A stretch of 64,000 nucleotides of DNA from Bacteroides intestinalis DSM 17393 (GTDB lineage Bacteria; Bacteroidota; Bacteroidia; Bacteroidales; Bacteroidaceae): assembly GCF_000172175.1 (NCBI RefSeq), contig NZ_ABJL02000008.1, forward strand, positions 2,666,001 through 2,730,000, given 5' to 3'. The notes under the pieces are model-generated. The model was not told the DNA's origin. It searched no databases and was given only the letters and a program-made list of their open reading frames with translations. Both the position numbers and the translations under genes were made by a program. Below, piece after piece: positions 1 through 8,168 of the stretch. The number at the start of each line of letters is the position of its first letter. Position 1 is the first letter of the stretch.

Positions 1-1
1 T

Positions 2-229
2 TCGCACGGTGCTGGACGGGCCATGTCACGCCAGAAGGCAAAGGAGAGTTTCACCCAGTCGGCCATGAAGAAATTTCTCTCGCAGGCCGGGGTCACACTG
101 ATTGGGGGCAGCATCGAAGAGATACCGTTAGCCTACAAGAACATCGACCGGATGATGCAACCCCAGGAGACATTGGTAGAAGTGCAGGGCAAATTCATGC
201 CACGCATCGTAAGGATGAATAAAGAGTAA
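2..229 (+). CDS. rtcB: RtcB-type RNA ligase, C-terminal fragment (cut by window start)
   Basis: The open frame enters from the left edge and begins with S-H-G-A-G-R-A-M-S-R, the conserved RtcB block that carries a metal-binding His and guanylate-contacting residues. RtcB joins RNA ends bearing 2',3'-cyclic phosphate or 3'-phosphate to 5'-OH ends using GTP and Mn2+. Only the last 75 residues are visible, so the rest of the active site cannot be judged. It is followed 65 nt later on the same strand by an RNA ligase and an end-healing enzyme, so it looks like the first visible gene of an RNA-repair cassette. An internal ATG at 23 is not the start because homology continues upstream of it. Confidence 0.9.
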   Translation, partial: SHGAGRAMSRQKAKESFTQSAMKKFLSQAGVTLIGGSIEEIPLAYKNIDRMMQPQETLVEVQGKFMPRIVRMNKE

Positions 230-294
230 GAGGCTAGTATTCAGGAACCACTGATTTAAAGTAGATGAATGATTTAAAAAGAAAGGATCAACTT

Positions 295-996
295 ATGTTA
301 TCAGAAAAATATGGTCGCACGTATCATTATCCGTTTTCTCCCGGAACGACCAGTGACGACCGCATCAACCATACGTATTGGGAAGACATTCAACAGATAG
401 AAACCCTGATACACACCGAAAAGCTGGACGGAGAAAATAATTGTCTGAACCGCCACGGTGTATTTGCCCGCTCGCATGCAGCACCTACCACCTCACCGTG
501 GACCAGGGAACTGCGCGAGCGTTGGGAACTCATGAAAAACGACTTGGGGGACATCGAGATATTTGGTGAAAACCTGTATGCCATACATTCGATAGAGTAT
601 CGCAAACTGGAAACACACTTTTATGTGTTTGCCGTGCGTTGTCTGGATCAGTGGCTGTCGTGGGAGGAAGTGAAATTCTATGCCGCTCTGTTCGACTTGC
701 CTACGGTGCCCGAATTACGAGTGGAAACAGTAGAAGGATTGACGCGGGAAGCATTGCAGCAACAAGTCGTTAGTCTGGCACAAGAACCGGGTGTGTTCGG
801 AACACGCGATCCACAAACAGGCGCAGATTGTACTCGCGAAGGGGTAGTCACCCGTAATATAGGTGAATATCCTGTAAGTGAATTTGCCCGCAACGTATTC
901 AAGTACGTACGCAAGGGGCATGTGAAGACCGATGAGCACTGGACACGCAATTGGAAGCGTGCCCGCCTCATCTGGGAAATAAGAAAGGAGGAATAA
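295..996 (+). CDS. ATP-dependent RNA ligase family protein
   Basis: This is a single nucleotidyltransferase domain of the T4 Rnl type. The motif I signature is K-L-D-G-E-N near residue 42, where the Lys would be adenylated, followed by an F-A-R-S-H motif and an E-I-F-G-E-N motif matching later conserved boxes. The expected reaction is sealing of 3'-OH/5'-phosphate RNA ends. The ATG at 295 is preferred over the in-frame ATG at 265 because AAAGGA lies at a good distance before it and the family start (M-L-S-E-K-Y) follows. The next gene begins 1 nt after the stop codon, indicating translational coupling. Exact substrate (tRNA, rRNA or other nicked RNA) cannot be read from sequence. Confidence 0.8.
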   Translation: MLSEKYGRTYHYPFSPGTTSDDRINHTYWEDIQQIETLIHTEKLDGENNCLNRHGVFARSHAAPTTSPWTRELRERWELMKNDLGDIEIFGENLYAIHSIEYRKLETHFYVFAVRCLDQWLSWEEVKFYAALFDLPTVPELRVETVEGLTREALQQQVVSLAQEPGVFGTRDPQTGADCTREGVVTRNIGEYPVSEFARNVFKYVRKGHVKTDEHWTRNWKRARLIWEIRKEE

Positions 997-997
997 A

Positions 998-2104
998 ATG
1001 AATTGGAAACTGACAGATAATAAAAATTGGGACTCACTGGAACAACAGTTCCGGTGGGTACAAGATATGAACTTCGTGATGCAGCACCATTTGCATCACG
1101 AAGAAGGTAGTGTGGCCGTGCATACCCGCATGGTACTGGAGGCATTGCAGCAACAGCCGGAATATCGGGCTTTGCCCGCACAGGAACAGGAAATATTGTG
1201 GACGGCAGCTTTACTTCATGATGTGGAGAAACGTTCTACTTCTGTAGATGAAGGAAACGGTATTATCACTTCCAAGGGACATGCCAGGCGTGGGGAATAT
1301 ACAGCACGCACAATTCTTTACAGGGATATTCCTACTCCGTTTCATATCCGGGAGAACATTGCTGCGCTGGTGCGTTATCATGGTTTGCCGGTTTGGATTA
1401 TGGAGCGGGAGAATCCTGTGAAGAAGCTGTGCGAAGCATCTCTCAGAGTGGATACACGTTTACTGAAAATGCTTGCTGTGGCGGATATTCAGGGACGTAT
1501 CTGCAAAGATAAGCCTGCATTGATGGAAGCTTCCGAGTTATTCGAGATGCTTTGCCGTGAACAGGATTGCTGGGGAAAGGCACGAAGCTTTGCAACGGGT
1601 CATGCCCGCTTTCAGTACTTTCAAGCGGAGGATGGGTATATAGATTACATTCCGCATGATAATTTCCGGTGTGAAGTTATCTTATTATCCGGTTTGCCGG
1701 GAATGGGGAAAGATCATTATATCCGTACATTGCCACAGAATATTCCTGTGATAAGCCTCGATGACATCCGGCGAAAGCATAAAGTTAGCCCTACGGATAA
1801 GGTTGCCAATGGCAGGGTAGTACAGGAAGCGAAAGAAGAGGCTCGCAATTATCTGCGTAAACAGCAGGGCTTTGTATGGAATGCGACCAATACTTCAAAA
1901 CAAATGCGCTCGCAACTGATTGATTTATTCATTACTTATGGAGCCAGAGTGAAGATTGTCTATATCGAAAAGCCGTATGAGGTATGGAGGAAGCAAAATC
2001 GTGAACGGGAATTTATGGTTCCGGAGGCGGTACTGGATGCAATGCTCGGGAAGCTGGAAATTCCGCAGTTGGGGGAGGCACATGAAGTGGTGTATTCTGC
2101 CTGA
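998..2104 (+). CDS. HD phosphohydrolase fused to P-loop polynucleotide kinase (HD-Pnk-like RNA end-healing enzyme)
   Basis: The N-terminal half (about residues 35-190) is an HD domain: H near 42, the L-L-H-D-V-E-K core and a later R-Y-H-G-L-P segment. The C-terminal half (about residues 225-368) is a kinase with Walker A G-L-P-G-M-G-K-D and a downstream S-L-D-D-I-R-R motif typical of polynucleotide kinases. This domain order matches the known HD-Pnk family (Runella prototype), which removes 2',3'-cyclic or 3' phosphates with HD and phosphorylates 5'-OH ends with the kinase. Such healed ends are substrates for the RNA ligase encoded immediately upstream. Together with rtcB the three genes offer both direct ligation and heal-and-seal repair routes. 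Assignment to RNA rather than DNA is inferred from the neighbours. Confidence 0.82.
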   Translation: MNWKLTDNKNWDSLEQQFRWVQDMNFVMQHHLHHEEGSVAVHTRMVLEALQQQPEYRALPAQEQEILWTAALLHDVEKRSTSVDEGNGIITSKGHARRGEYTARTILYRDIPTPFHIRENIAALVRYHGLPVWIMERENPVKKLCEASLRVDTRLLKMLAVADIQGRICKDKPALMEASELFEMLCREQDCWGKARSFATGHARFQYFQAEDGYIDYIPHDNFRCEVILLSGLPGMGKDHYIRTLPQNIPVISLDDIRRKHKVSPTDKVANGRVVQEAKEEARNYLRKQQGFVWNATNTSKQMRSQLIDLFITYGARVKIVYIEKPYEVWRKQNREREFMVPEAVLDAMLGKLEIPQLGEAHEVVYSA

Positions 2105-2137
2105 TAGTAGGTATTAGCTACTGATAGTTTAGATACA

Positions 2138-2545
2138 TCACTCTTTGTTTATCAATTGTTCCATTGCATTAATAAAGGCCTCAGCCCGTGGACGAAGTGT
2201 ATTTACCAAAGCAAGATCACAATATGCAAAGTCACTATAATCACTTGCCTGACGTTTTTCAAATAGAAGACTAAAGGTTGCGCCATGATCTAAGCTCAAA
2301 TGCCCGGTGCGAACAAAATGCATAGAAAGTTGTGTCTTCACGCCATTATGTGTATTGGCTTCTATCTTACTGCCTAACAGCAATGCAGAAGCAGCATAAT
2401 AGCAGGCATAATAAAGACGGTTAACGGCTGCATTATAATAACCGCCTGCAGTGTTATAATCAGCTTCTTTCAGGGTTTCGTAAGCACGTTCCAAACGATA
2501 ATTCACAATGGCGGCACGACTTTCGGAATCAAGTTTTTCTTTCAT
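2138..2545 (-). CDS. HEPN domain protein of a MNT/HEPN pair
   Basis: An all-alpha protein of about 135 residues with the COG1895-type HEPN core N-R-L-Y-Y-A-C-Y-Y-A-A. In active HEPN toxins a His normally follows the conserved Arg (RX4-6H); here the corresponding position is Tyr, so RNase activity is doubtful. The ATG at 2545 overlaps the stop of the upstream MNT gene as ATGA, a classical coupled two-gene arrangement, and is preferred over an earlier in-frame ATG lying inside the MNT gene. The pair could act as a toxin-antitoxin module or as a nucleotidyl-transfer/acceptor pair. It converges with the RNA-repair cassette. Confidence 0.75.
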   Translation of the reverse strand: MKEKLDSESRAAIVNYRLERAYETLKEADYNTAGGYYNAAVNRLYYACYYAASALLLGSKIEANTHNGVKTQLSMHFVRTGHLSLDHGATFSLLFEKRQASDYSDFAYCDLALVNTLRPRAEAFINAMEQLINKE

Positions 2546-2850
2546 AACACGATCCCTTCCTTCATTACATTGATGCTGAATGGGGTCGTGATTCTTTCCC
2601 ATACACGACGCAATACTACCATCGGACTGATAATCACCCCGGTCTCCACTTCCACTTCATACAAATGACGGGTAATCTCCAATTCACGTTCAGGTGCCAA
2701 ATGATCACCATCCAGCAATATAAGTAAGTCTATATCCGAATCTACCTGTGCATCTCCCCGAGCTTCGGACCCATAGAGAATGGTCTTTGCATCAGGAGCA
2801 ATGCGATGCACTACTTCTGCAATCCGGCGAACAATATCAGGTCGTTTCAT
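2542..2850 (-). CDS. MNT-type minimal nucleotidyltransferase (MntA-like)
   Basis: A 102-residue polymerase-beta-fold nucleotidyltransferase. The active-site signature GSX10DXD is present exactly: G-S-E-A-R-G-D-A-Q-V-D-S-D-I-D, near residues 27-41. In MntA/HepT systems such proteins adenylylate the HEPN partner and neutralise it. It is the first gene of a two-gene operon, with a TATCTTTG -7 box about 30 nt upstream, and its stop overlaps the HEPN start by 4 nt. Confidence 0.82.
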   Translation of the reverse strand: MKRPDIVRRIAEVVHRIAPDAKTILYGSEARGDAQVDSDIDLLILLDGDHLAPERELEITRHLYEVEVETGVIISPMVVLRRVWERITTPFSINVMKEGIVL

Positions 2851-2880
2851 AACTTAATCTCCTATTCTCTTATTACACGA

Positions 2881-2888
2881 CAAAGATA
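2881..2888 (-). promoter_or_regulatory. -7 promoter box for MNT/HEPN operon
   Basis: TATCTTTG on the minus strand, a match to the Bacteroides -7 consensus TAnnTTTG, about 30 nt before the MNT start codon. No clear TTTG -33 box was found at the usual distance. Confidence 0.6.
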
Positions 2889-2913
2889 ACAATGTTTTCG
2901 GAAATACAACTTA

Positions 2914-3345
2914 CTACAATACAATACTTACCGAGAAATACGGCGCTATCTGGAAACAAGGATCATATTCCCTCCCCATCGCCTTAAAGAACGCTGACAA
3001 GCTTCTGCCATCATAATAAGCATTGCGTACCGCATTTATCCCCACCATAACAGGCAAAGAAATGTGCTTGGAAACCTTGAATTCAGGACGGAACCCTACC
3101 ACAATGTACTGGTGCGTAAAAATCTTATCAGCAACATTCAACTCTGTCAAAGCCATCTGCCCACCCATTTCCGTAATGAAACTGATGCTGAACGATATAA
3201 TGCAGGAAGCGCCATAGGATAACCGAAAGCATTGTTCAATGCCAAACCCGCACCCAGTTCCAGATTAGGGAATATACGCCTGACAAAGACCAATCCCGCA
3301 CTTCCCAATACGTTCCGGAAACGTAAATGCGAATAGCCTACACAA
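2914..3345 (-). pseudogene. Degraded outer-membrane beta-barrel gene (C-terminal remnant)
   Basis: On the minus strand a frame from about 3345 to 3200 reads V-G-Y-S-H-L-R-F-R-N-V-L, then A-L-N-N-A-F-G-Y-P-M-A, with an amphipathic beta-strand pattern. It then shifts frame into A-S-C-I-I-S-F-S-I-S-F-I-T-E-M-G and continues to a C-terminus A-P-Y-F-S-V-S-I-V-L that looks like a last barrel strand. There is no start codon with a signal peptide upstream. I read this as the 3' part of an outer-membrane protein (possibly a DUF6268-like family) that lost its 5' end and acquired a frameshift near 3200-3230. Family naming is tentative. Confidence 0.5.
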
Positions 3346-3423
3346 ATTTAATCAGCAAATAAATTTTAAGTCCACCCCTCACGAACAATAACCTTTTGAA
3401 CAAGTATTCAAAAAATTAGATTT

Positions 3424-3431
3424 ATCTTTGC
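3424..3431 (+). promoter_or_regulatory. -7 promoter box for YitT-family gene
   Basis: TATCTTTG matches TAnnTTTG. A TTTG occurs upstream at 3396-3399, slightly further than the usual 19-21 nt. The start codon is about 80 nt downstream, leaving a leader that contains a 14-codon ORF. Confidence 0.55.
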
Positions 3432-3460
3432 GCCGATTTACGGCCAAAACACATTTATCA

Positions 3461-3505
3461 TGAGAAAGCTTGTTAAATTAGTTATAACCCATACTTGCGT
3501 ATAAA
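3461..3505 (+). other. Possible 14-residue leader ORF
   Basis: ATG to TAA within the transcribed leader, encoding M-R-K-L-V-K-L-V-I-T-H-T-C-V, ending 5 nt before the start codon of the YitT-family gene. Such tight spacing allows translational coupling. Nothing but position supports it; it could be chance. Confidence 0.2.
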
Positions 3506-3510
3506 GTCAG

Positions 3511-4401
3511 ATGAAGAAGATTGTAAATGTCCCGTCAAAGCAAAGCCTTCTCCGGGAAACGAGAGATTATGTAATGATCGCCCTTGGATTAATTCTTTAT
3601 GGTATAGGCTGGACAGTATTTCTGTTGCCCAATGACATCACCACCGGAGGAGTACCGGGTATTGCTTCTATTGTTTATTTTGCCACAGGCTTCCCTGTGC
3701 AATATACGTATTTCAGCATCAACTTAGTCCTACTGTTGCTCTCTATCCGTATTTTGGGATGGAAGTTCAGTATCAAAACCGTATTTGCCGTGTTCACACT
3801 AACATTTTTCCTGTCCGTGATACAGAAACTGGCAGAAGGAGTGGTGTTGCTGCACGACCAGCCTTTCATGGCGTGTGTCATCGGTGCATCCCTCTGCGGA
3901 GGCGGCATAGGCATCGCTTTTTCTTCCAACGGTAGTACAGGTGGAACAGATATCATTGCCGCTATCATCAACAAATACCGTGACATCACGCTGGGGCGTG
4001 TAATGCTGATTTGTGACCTGATTATCATTTCTTCCAGTTACTTTGTATTGAAGGATTGGGAAAAGGTAGTTTACGGTTATGTAACCTTGTACATTTGCAG
4101 TTTTGTTCTGGATCAAGTAGTGAACAGTGCCCGGCAATCCGTACAGTTCTTTATCATCAGTGAGAAATACGATGAAATAGCCCGGCACATCAATGTATAT
4201 CCACACCGGGGCGCCACCGTCATCAATGCTTCCGGATTTTATAGCGGTAAGGAACAGAAGATGTTGTTCGTACTTGCCAAAAAGCGCGAATCAACGATTA
4301 TATTCCGCTTGATAAAGGATATAGATCCAAACGCATTTGTATCACAAAGTGCGGTAATCGGAGTATACGGAGAAGGGTTCGACAGAATAAAGGTGAAGTA
4401 G
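3511..4401 (+). CDS. YitT family membrane protein (DUF161/DUF2179)
   Basis: A 296-residue protein with about five N-terminal hydrophobic segments (residues 20-200) followed by a soluble C-terminal DUF2179 domain (about 215-290). Family hallmarks are L-L-P-N-D-I-T-T-G-G-V-P-G-I-A near residue 40 and G-S-T-G-G-T-D-I-I-A-A near 145. The biochemical role of YitT proteins is not established; transport or membrane signalling has been suggested for the family. The stop codon is TAG and abuts the left end of a palindromic repeat. It converges with the DUF3256 gene. Confidence 0.85.
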   Translation: MKKIVNVPSKQSLLRETRDYVMIALGLILYGIGWTVFLLPNDITTGGVPGIASIVYFATGFPVQYTYFSINLVLLLLSIRILGWKFSIKTVFAVFTLTFFLSVIQKLAEGVVLLHDQPFMACVIGASLCGGGIGIAFSSNGSTGGTDIIAAIINKYRDITLGRVMLICDLIIISSSYFVLKDWEKVVYGYVTLYICSFVLDQVVNSARQSVQFFIISEKYDEIARHINVYPHRGATVINASGFYSGKEQKMLFVLAKKRESTIIFRLIKDIDPNAFVSQSAVIGVYGEGFDRIKVK

Positions 4402-4497
4402 CTACGAGTTACGAGCTACGAGCTACGAGCAACAAGTCCCTTTCGGAATAGTAGCAGTGCGCAGCTACTCGTTACTTGTAGCTTGTAGCTCGTAACT
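4402..4497. repeat. Palindromic interspersed element, copy A
   Basis: Inverted arms at 4408-4423 (GTTACGAGCTACGAGC) and 4481-4496 (GCTTGTAGCTCGTAAC) match at 15 of 16 positions around a loop containing CCCTTTCGG and GCGCAGC-ACTCGT. The same arms and loop words recur at 56041-56118, and the arms at 51306-51547. This copy starts directly after the YitT stop codon. It also overlaps the last codons of the DUF3256 gene, so that protein's tail is element-derived. Confidence 0.8.
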
Positions 4498-5118
4498 ACC
4501 TTCTTTCCAAACATACACTACAGGGCGGCGGAGATACGGCTTCAGTTTCTCTGCCGCTTCTTTATCCATATAGTCGGTAGTTGTAAAAGTAAAGGTCAGT
4601 GTATTGTCCTTTGCGGAAAGATCAGCTTTCACCAGCAACATATCTGCCTTTTCGCCGGCATCTCTCACTTCATAATCCATCACCGTATCGGGTAATGACA
4701 GGAAATCCTTCATTACAGGAGGAGTAAGGAAAGAAGAAGAAGGCAATTCTTCCCAATCGGTGGTATAGAAATGGACATCACTATCACAGGCTGGGGCACA
4801 AGCCGTAGATACAATACAGATTACTTTCGTACTGTCGCTCGTAGCCAGCAGTTTCATCTGCCAGGAACTTTGCGGTGTCATCTGGATACGGATGTAGTCG
4901 GAAGCAAGCTCCGTCATTTCCGATTTACCACCAAAACGGTTCGTTACTTCCGCTTTCATCTTACTTTCAAGGAAGTCGATAAAGTCAGCACGGTTCACGG
5001 CAGTAAGCAACGGGCTAAGGCTATCGGGCATATTTTTGAAAAAGGTTTTAGCTTCCTGGGCCTGCAGAGAACACATCCAGACACAAGCCAAACACAAGAA
5101 CATTGTCAATTTCTTCAT
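4465..5118 (-). CDS. DUF3256 family secreted protein
   Basis: A signal peptide (M-K-K-L-T-M-F-L-C-L-A-C-V-W-M-C-S-L-Q-A, cut after A) precedes a DUF3256 domain beginning E-A-K-T-F-F-K-N-M-P-D-S-L, a Bacteroidetes family of unknown function predicted to act in the periplasm or envelope. ATG codons at 5121 and 5118 are both possible. The last residues (G-S-Y-E-L-Q-A-T-S-N-E) are encoded by the palindromic element that overlaps the 3' end, so the native C-terminus was probably replaced. The gene follows the methionine sulfoxide reductase by about 50 nt and may share its transcript. Confidence 0.8.
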   Translation of the reverse strand: MKKLTMFLCLACVWMCSLQAQEAKTFFKNMPDSLSPLLTAVNRADFIDFLESKMKAEVTNRFGGKSEMTELASDYIRIQMTPQSSWQMKLLATSDSTKVICIVSTACAPACDSDVHFYTTDWEELPSSSFLTPPVMKDFLSLPDTVMDYEVRDAGEKADMLLVKADLSAKDNTLTFTFTTTDYMDKEAAEKLKPYLRRPVVYVWKEGSYELQATSNE

Positions 5119-5171
5119 CATATTATTTTTCTGTTATTCTTATTTTGCATTTTATTACCTCAACGCACTCT

Positions 5172-5642
5172 TCAGAGCCAGGAACATATCTCTCCAAGAA
5201 AACGTGCATCTGTTTCATCAAAGGTATTCAGGCTTTCACTATCTATATCGAGCACGCCCCACACCTCGCCATTCTCACGAATCAACGGAACAACAATCTC
5301 CGAGCGCGACAACGAGCTGCAAGCTATATGACCGGGAAATGCATCGACATCGGGCACTACCAACATCTCCGCCTTAGCCCATGCCGTGCCGCAAACACCC
5401 CGTCCTTTTCGGATACGTGTGCAAGCTATCGGTCCTTGAAAAGGCCCCAATACCAGTTCTTCTCCTTTCACCAGATAGAATCCCACCCAAAAGAAGCCGA
5501 AAGTTTCTTTCAGTGCAGCCGAAACATTAGCCAGATTGGCTATAAGGTCATTTTCACCTTCAATCAGGCTCTTTATCTGGGGCAGCAAGGTCTGATACTT
5601 TTCAGCCTTGCTGCCGTTGCTGATGCATAAATCTTCTGCCAT
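5172..5642 (-). CDS. msrC: Free methionine-(R)-sulfoxide reductase, GAF-domain type
   Basis: A single GAF domain of about 156 residues. It contains the fRMsr signatures G-P-F-Q-G-P-I-A-C-T-R-I and G-R-G-V-C-G-T-A, plus F-P-G-H-I-A-C-S-S-L-S-R-S-E-I-V-V-P, which supply the three conserved cysteines used to reduce free methionine-R-sulfoxide. The ATG at 5642 is chosen because AGGAG sits 8 nt before it; an upstream in-frame ATG at 5669 lacks such a site. The role is cytoplasmic oxidative repair of free methionine. Confidence 0.9.
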   Translation of the reverse strand: MAEDLCISNGSKAEKYQTLLPQIKSLIEGENDLIANLANVSAALKETFGFFWVGFYLVKGEELVLGPFQGPIACTRIRKGRGVCGTAWAKAEMLVVPDVDAFPGHIACSSLSRSEIVVPLIRENGEVWGVLDIDSESLNTFDETDARFLGEICSWL

Positions 5643-5725
5643 AATTATACTCCTAAATACGCTCATCAATTCTTAGCTTCCGGCTCATCTTCCGTACCAC
5701 CTTCAAATCACATATTTATTTAGGA

Positions 5726-5733
5726 CAAAGATA
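5726..5733 (-). promoter_or_regulatory. -7 promoter box for msrC
   Basis: TATCTTTG on the minus strand about 85 nt before the msrC start codon, matching TAnnTTTG. It probably also drives the DUF3256 gene. Confidence 0.55.
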
Positions 5734-5779
5734 GAAAATAAAAATGAGACTGAGAACAGAATAGAAAAAGCACACAGTT

Positions 5780-8167
5780 TTATTTCGAGTCTCGCACGCA
5801 TCGGATCGGTCCTGCCACCGACTTTACATAATAAAAATAGAATTGGTATTCGAATATATGGAACAGACCGGCATCCTTATGGATATGCAAAATGTTCACT
5901 CGGTTATCCGTGTCCGTGGTTGCATTATGATAGTTCCCACAACTGTTTGTACGAAAACCTCCTCCATCACCTACACGTGTTCCCTGTGTCGGGAAATAAG
6001 AAGTCGGACCGTCTTTCCACTTCTGCATATACATATTCATTCCATATCCATCCGAAAATTTATCATCATAATTGATACCACTCATAGATCCGGGATTGAG
6101 CCCCGTATTTGTAAACTCGAACCACAATTCACCCGAGGCAACCCTCCAGCCTGTAGGACAAGGGTCGAAAATAGATTTTTCCGTTCCGTAGTTATCGTAT
6201 ATATGTACATTATTAGTTTGGTTAATCGTATAAGCCTTCATTCCCTCGGAAGCCGGCTCCAGTCCACCCCAAAGTTTGTTATCGCTTTCTCCTATTGGAC
6301 ACCAGTCTCCATTATTGAAATAATTGCTCTTTTGTTGTACGTAACTTTCATTTCGGTTAACATCGTTCGTTCCAGTGATAAAAACCGTGGGATTGGCGAT
6401 GGCGTGTCTGACAGCTCCGGTCAGGGTACTCCCAATTACCGAATGGAACAGCTTGTTTTCATCTGTGCCAGATGTCTTATGTACTTCAATCTGGTTGGAG
6501 TTGTCATAATGCAGATCTGTATGTTCGTCATTATAATCATGATGTTCGCTTACAACATTGCGTAAAGGAGGGAACGGATCTTTTCGTCCCCATTGATACA
6601 ACATGCCGAAAGCCTGCGTCATTTCATCCGGATACCGATGGAGACCAGTTCCTATACCTTTCTGATTCTCGGCCAATGCACCGAGGTTACATGACATGAC
6701 GGCATAACCCTGAATACGCGGCTTCTCAGGATAGATACCATTATTATCCCAGTCGTATGTGTAATAAGTAACAGCCCTGCCGAGATTATCCGGCTCGTGG
6801 TCTGTAACCCAGATGTGCCAAGACCACAGAACGTCTCCCTTGCTATTGTAAGCACCGATCAAGGCATTACCTTTCTTTTGCGTTCTAACATAGATTTTCT
6901 GATGAATGTCGCCTGTATTCTCACCGAGTTGCACCAATGTTCCATTTGTATTATCACCAATGCAGTCTTTGGTCTGCCAGATAATGCCGACACTGGCTAT
7001 TTTCAGATTCTCGTCATGAGGACTTAAATAGTCTGCAAAATTATACCCGCCTCCTGTCTCTACACGGTAGTAGGGCTCGAAAGACAGAAAACCGTTTGGT
7101 TTTACTACAAAGCAGTTGGACGATGGATTATTTTGGCCTTTCTCTCCTGTAATAGTCAACGTCATGCGATAAACCTGATTACGTTGTATATTAAAATTAT
7201 TGAGTGAGTTTCCTCCGGGATAAGCGGCATAGAGATATTTTTCACCACCTATTTCGGCGGTTACATCTACCACAAGTGCATTAGTGGGAGCTGCATCAGA
7301 CTTGTTTCCACCCTGATTTTCTATTTCCCCTTGCAGATTCTCTGGAACATAAAAAACAGCCCATTCTTTATCTTCACTCTTTTCCAAGTCCGAAGCAGCA
7401 AAGGCTATGGAACTGAATGTCGTTCCATCAGGAAATGGAACCGCATTCATCGGCTCTCCATTTCCATCGCCGGCAAAGGTTTCTATCCGGCAAATATTCG
7501 GAATTTGCCTTACGTTGACATTGTTCAGCTTCATCTCTGCCTTCAGCATCTCTACCTTTACTTTAAGTTTGGCATACATACGCGTAACCGGTACTGTAAC
7601 CGTAATGCCTGTTGTTACTTCCACCTCCTCACTTGCTCCGACCATTGGTATCGACACCTTATCTATTGAACGTAATGGGAAAGCGGTAGGTAAGGTTTGC
7701 TTCTTCAGTTGCTCCAAATTCTTAAACTTCTGCCATGAAGTATCCGTGTCATCGTTAACCCAGTTGTCATACCCCGTATTGGTTACAACATATACGAAGG
7801 ACGGAATTCCGGCTTTCAGATATACAGGCAAATCTTGCAACATTATCTGGTCAGTGATAGTATAGTAACGCGGCTTTATCAGCAGTTCTTTCGTAACTGC
7901 ATCATACTGAAACACCCAAATATTGTGTACCTCTTTTTCTTCCGAAGTCTCATTCTCAGGTATATTGCTCGGTATAGATGCCCTTGTCTCTGCTTGTGCT
8001 TCAACGGCAAATGTATTGACCGACAAATCCAATACGGCTTTCGTCAGTTCTCCCTCATTAAGGACTGGACTGTTTGTTCCATTTGTCTCCGGATGCAGTT
8101 CTTCCGTACAACCCTCTATTGTGATAATTACCAACAGAAGTATGAATAATAAGAAGTAGTGTTTCAT
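5780..8167 (-). CDS. Large fimbrial accessory/tip lipoprotein (DUF4906-like, with C-terminal FISUMP-like domain)
   Basis: About 795 residues with a lipoprotein signal peptide whose lipobox ends at I-I-T-I-E-G-C. The N-terminal half has fimbrillin-like beta-sandwich features (V-T-V-P-V-T-R-M-Y-A-K-L-K-V-K-V). The C-terminal third carries W-G-R-K-D-P-F-P-P and D-P-C-P-T-G-W-R-V, hallmarks of domains related to the Fibrobacter major paralogous domain that occur on fimbrial tip proteins. It is the last gene of the operon, starting 1 nt after the upstream stop. The ATG at 8167 is preferred to an in-frame ATG at 8200 that lacks a direct signal peptide. A tip-adhesin role is inferred from position and size. 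Confidence 0.7.
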   Translation of the reverse strand: MKHYFLLFILLLVIITIEGCTEELHPETNGTNSPVLNEGELTKAVLDLSVNTFAVEAQAETRASIPSNIPENETSEEKEVHNIWVFQYDAVTKELLIKPRYYTITDQIMLQDLPVYLKAGIPSFVYVVTNTGYDNWVNDDTDTSWQKFKNLEQLKKQTLPTAFPLRSIDKVSIPMVGASEEVEVTTGITVTVPVTRMYAKLKVKVEMLKAEMKLNNVNVRQIPNICRIETFAGDGNGEPMNAVPFPDGTTFSSIAFAASDLEKSEDKEWAVFYVPENLQGEIENQGGNKSDAAPTNALVVDVTAEIGGEKYLYAAYPGGNSLNNFNIQRNQVYRMTLTITGEKGQNNPSSNCFVVKPNGFLSFEPYYRVETGGGYNFADYLSPHDENLKIASVGIIWQTKDCIGDNTNGTLVQLGENTGDIHQKIYVRTQKKGNALIGAYNSKGDVLWSWHIWVTDHEPDNLGRAVTYYTYDWDNNGIYPEKPRIQGYAVMSCNLGALAENQKGIGTGLHRYPDEMTQAFGMLYQWGRKDPFPPLRNVVSEHHDYNDEHTDLHYDNSNQIEVHKTSGTDENKLFHSVIGSTLTGAVRHAIANPTVFITGTNDVNRNESYVQQKSNYFNNGDWCPIGESDNKLWGGLEPASEGMKAYTINQTNNVHIYDNYGTEKSIFDPCPTGWRVASGELWFEFTNTGLNPGSMSGINYDDKFSDGYGMNMYMQKWKDGPTSYFPTQGTRVGDGGGFRTNSCGNYHNATTDTDNRVNILHIHKDAGLFHIFEYQFYFYYVKSVAGPIRCVRDSK

Positions 8168-8168
8168 A

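Noticed and set aside
5843..6565. 240-codon plus-strand frame inside the large fimbrial gene
   Set aside because: The minus-strand protein has signal peptide, conserved domains and operon context; the opposite frame has none.
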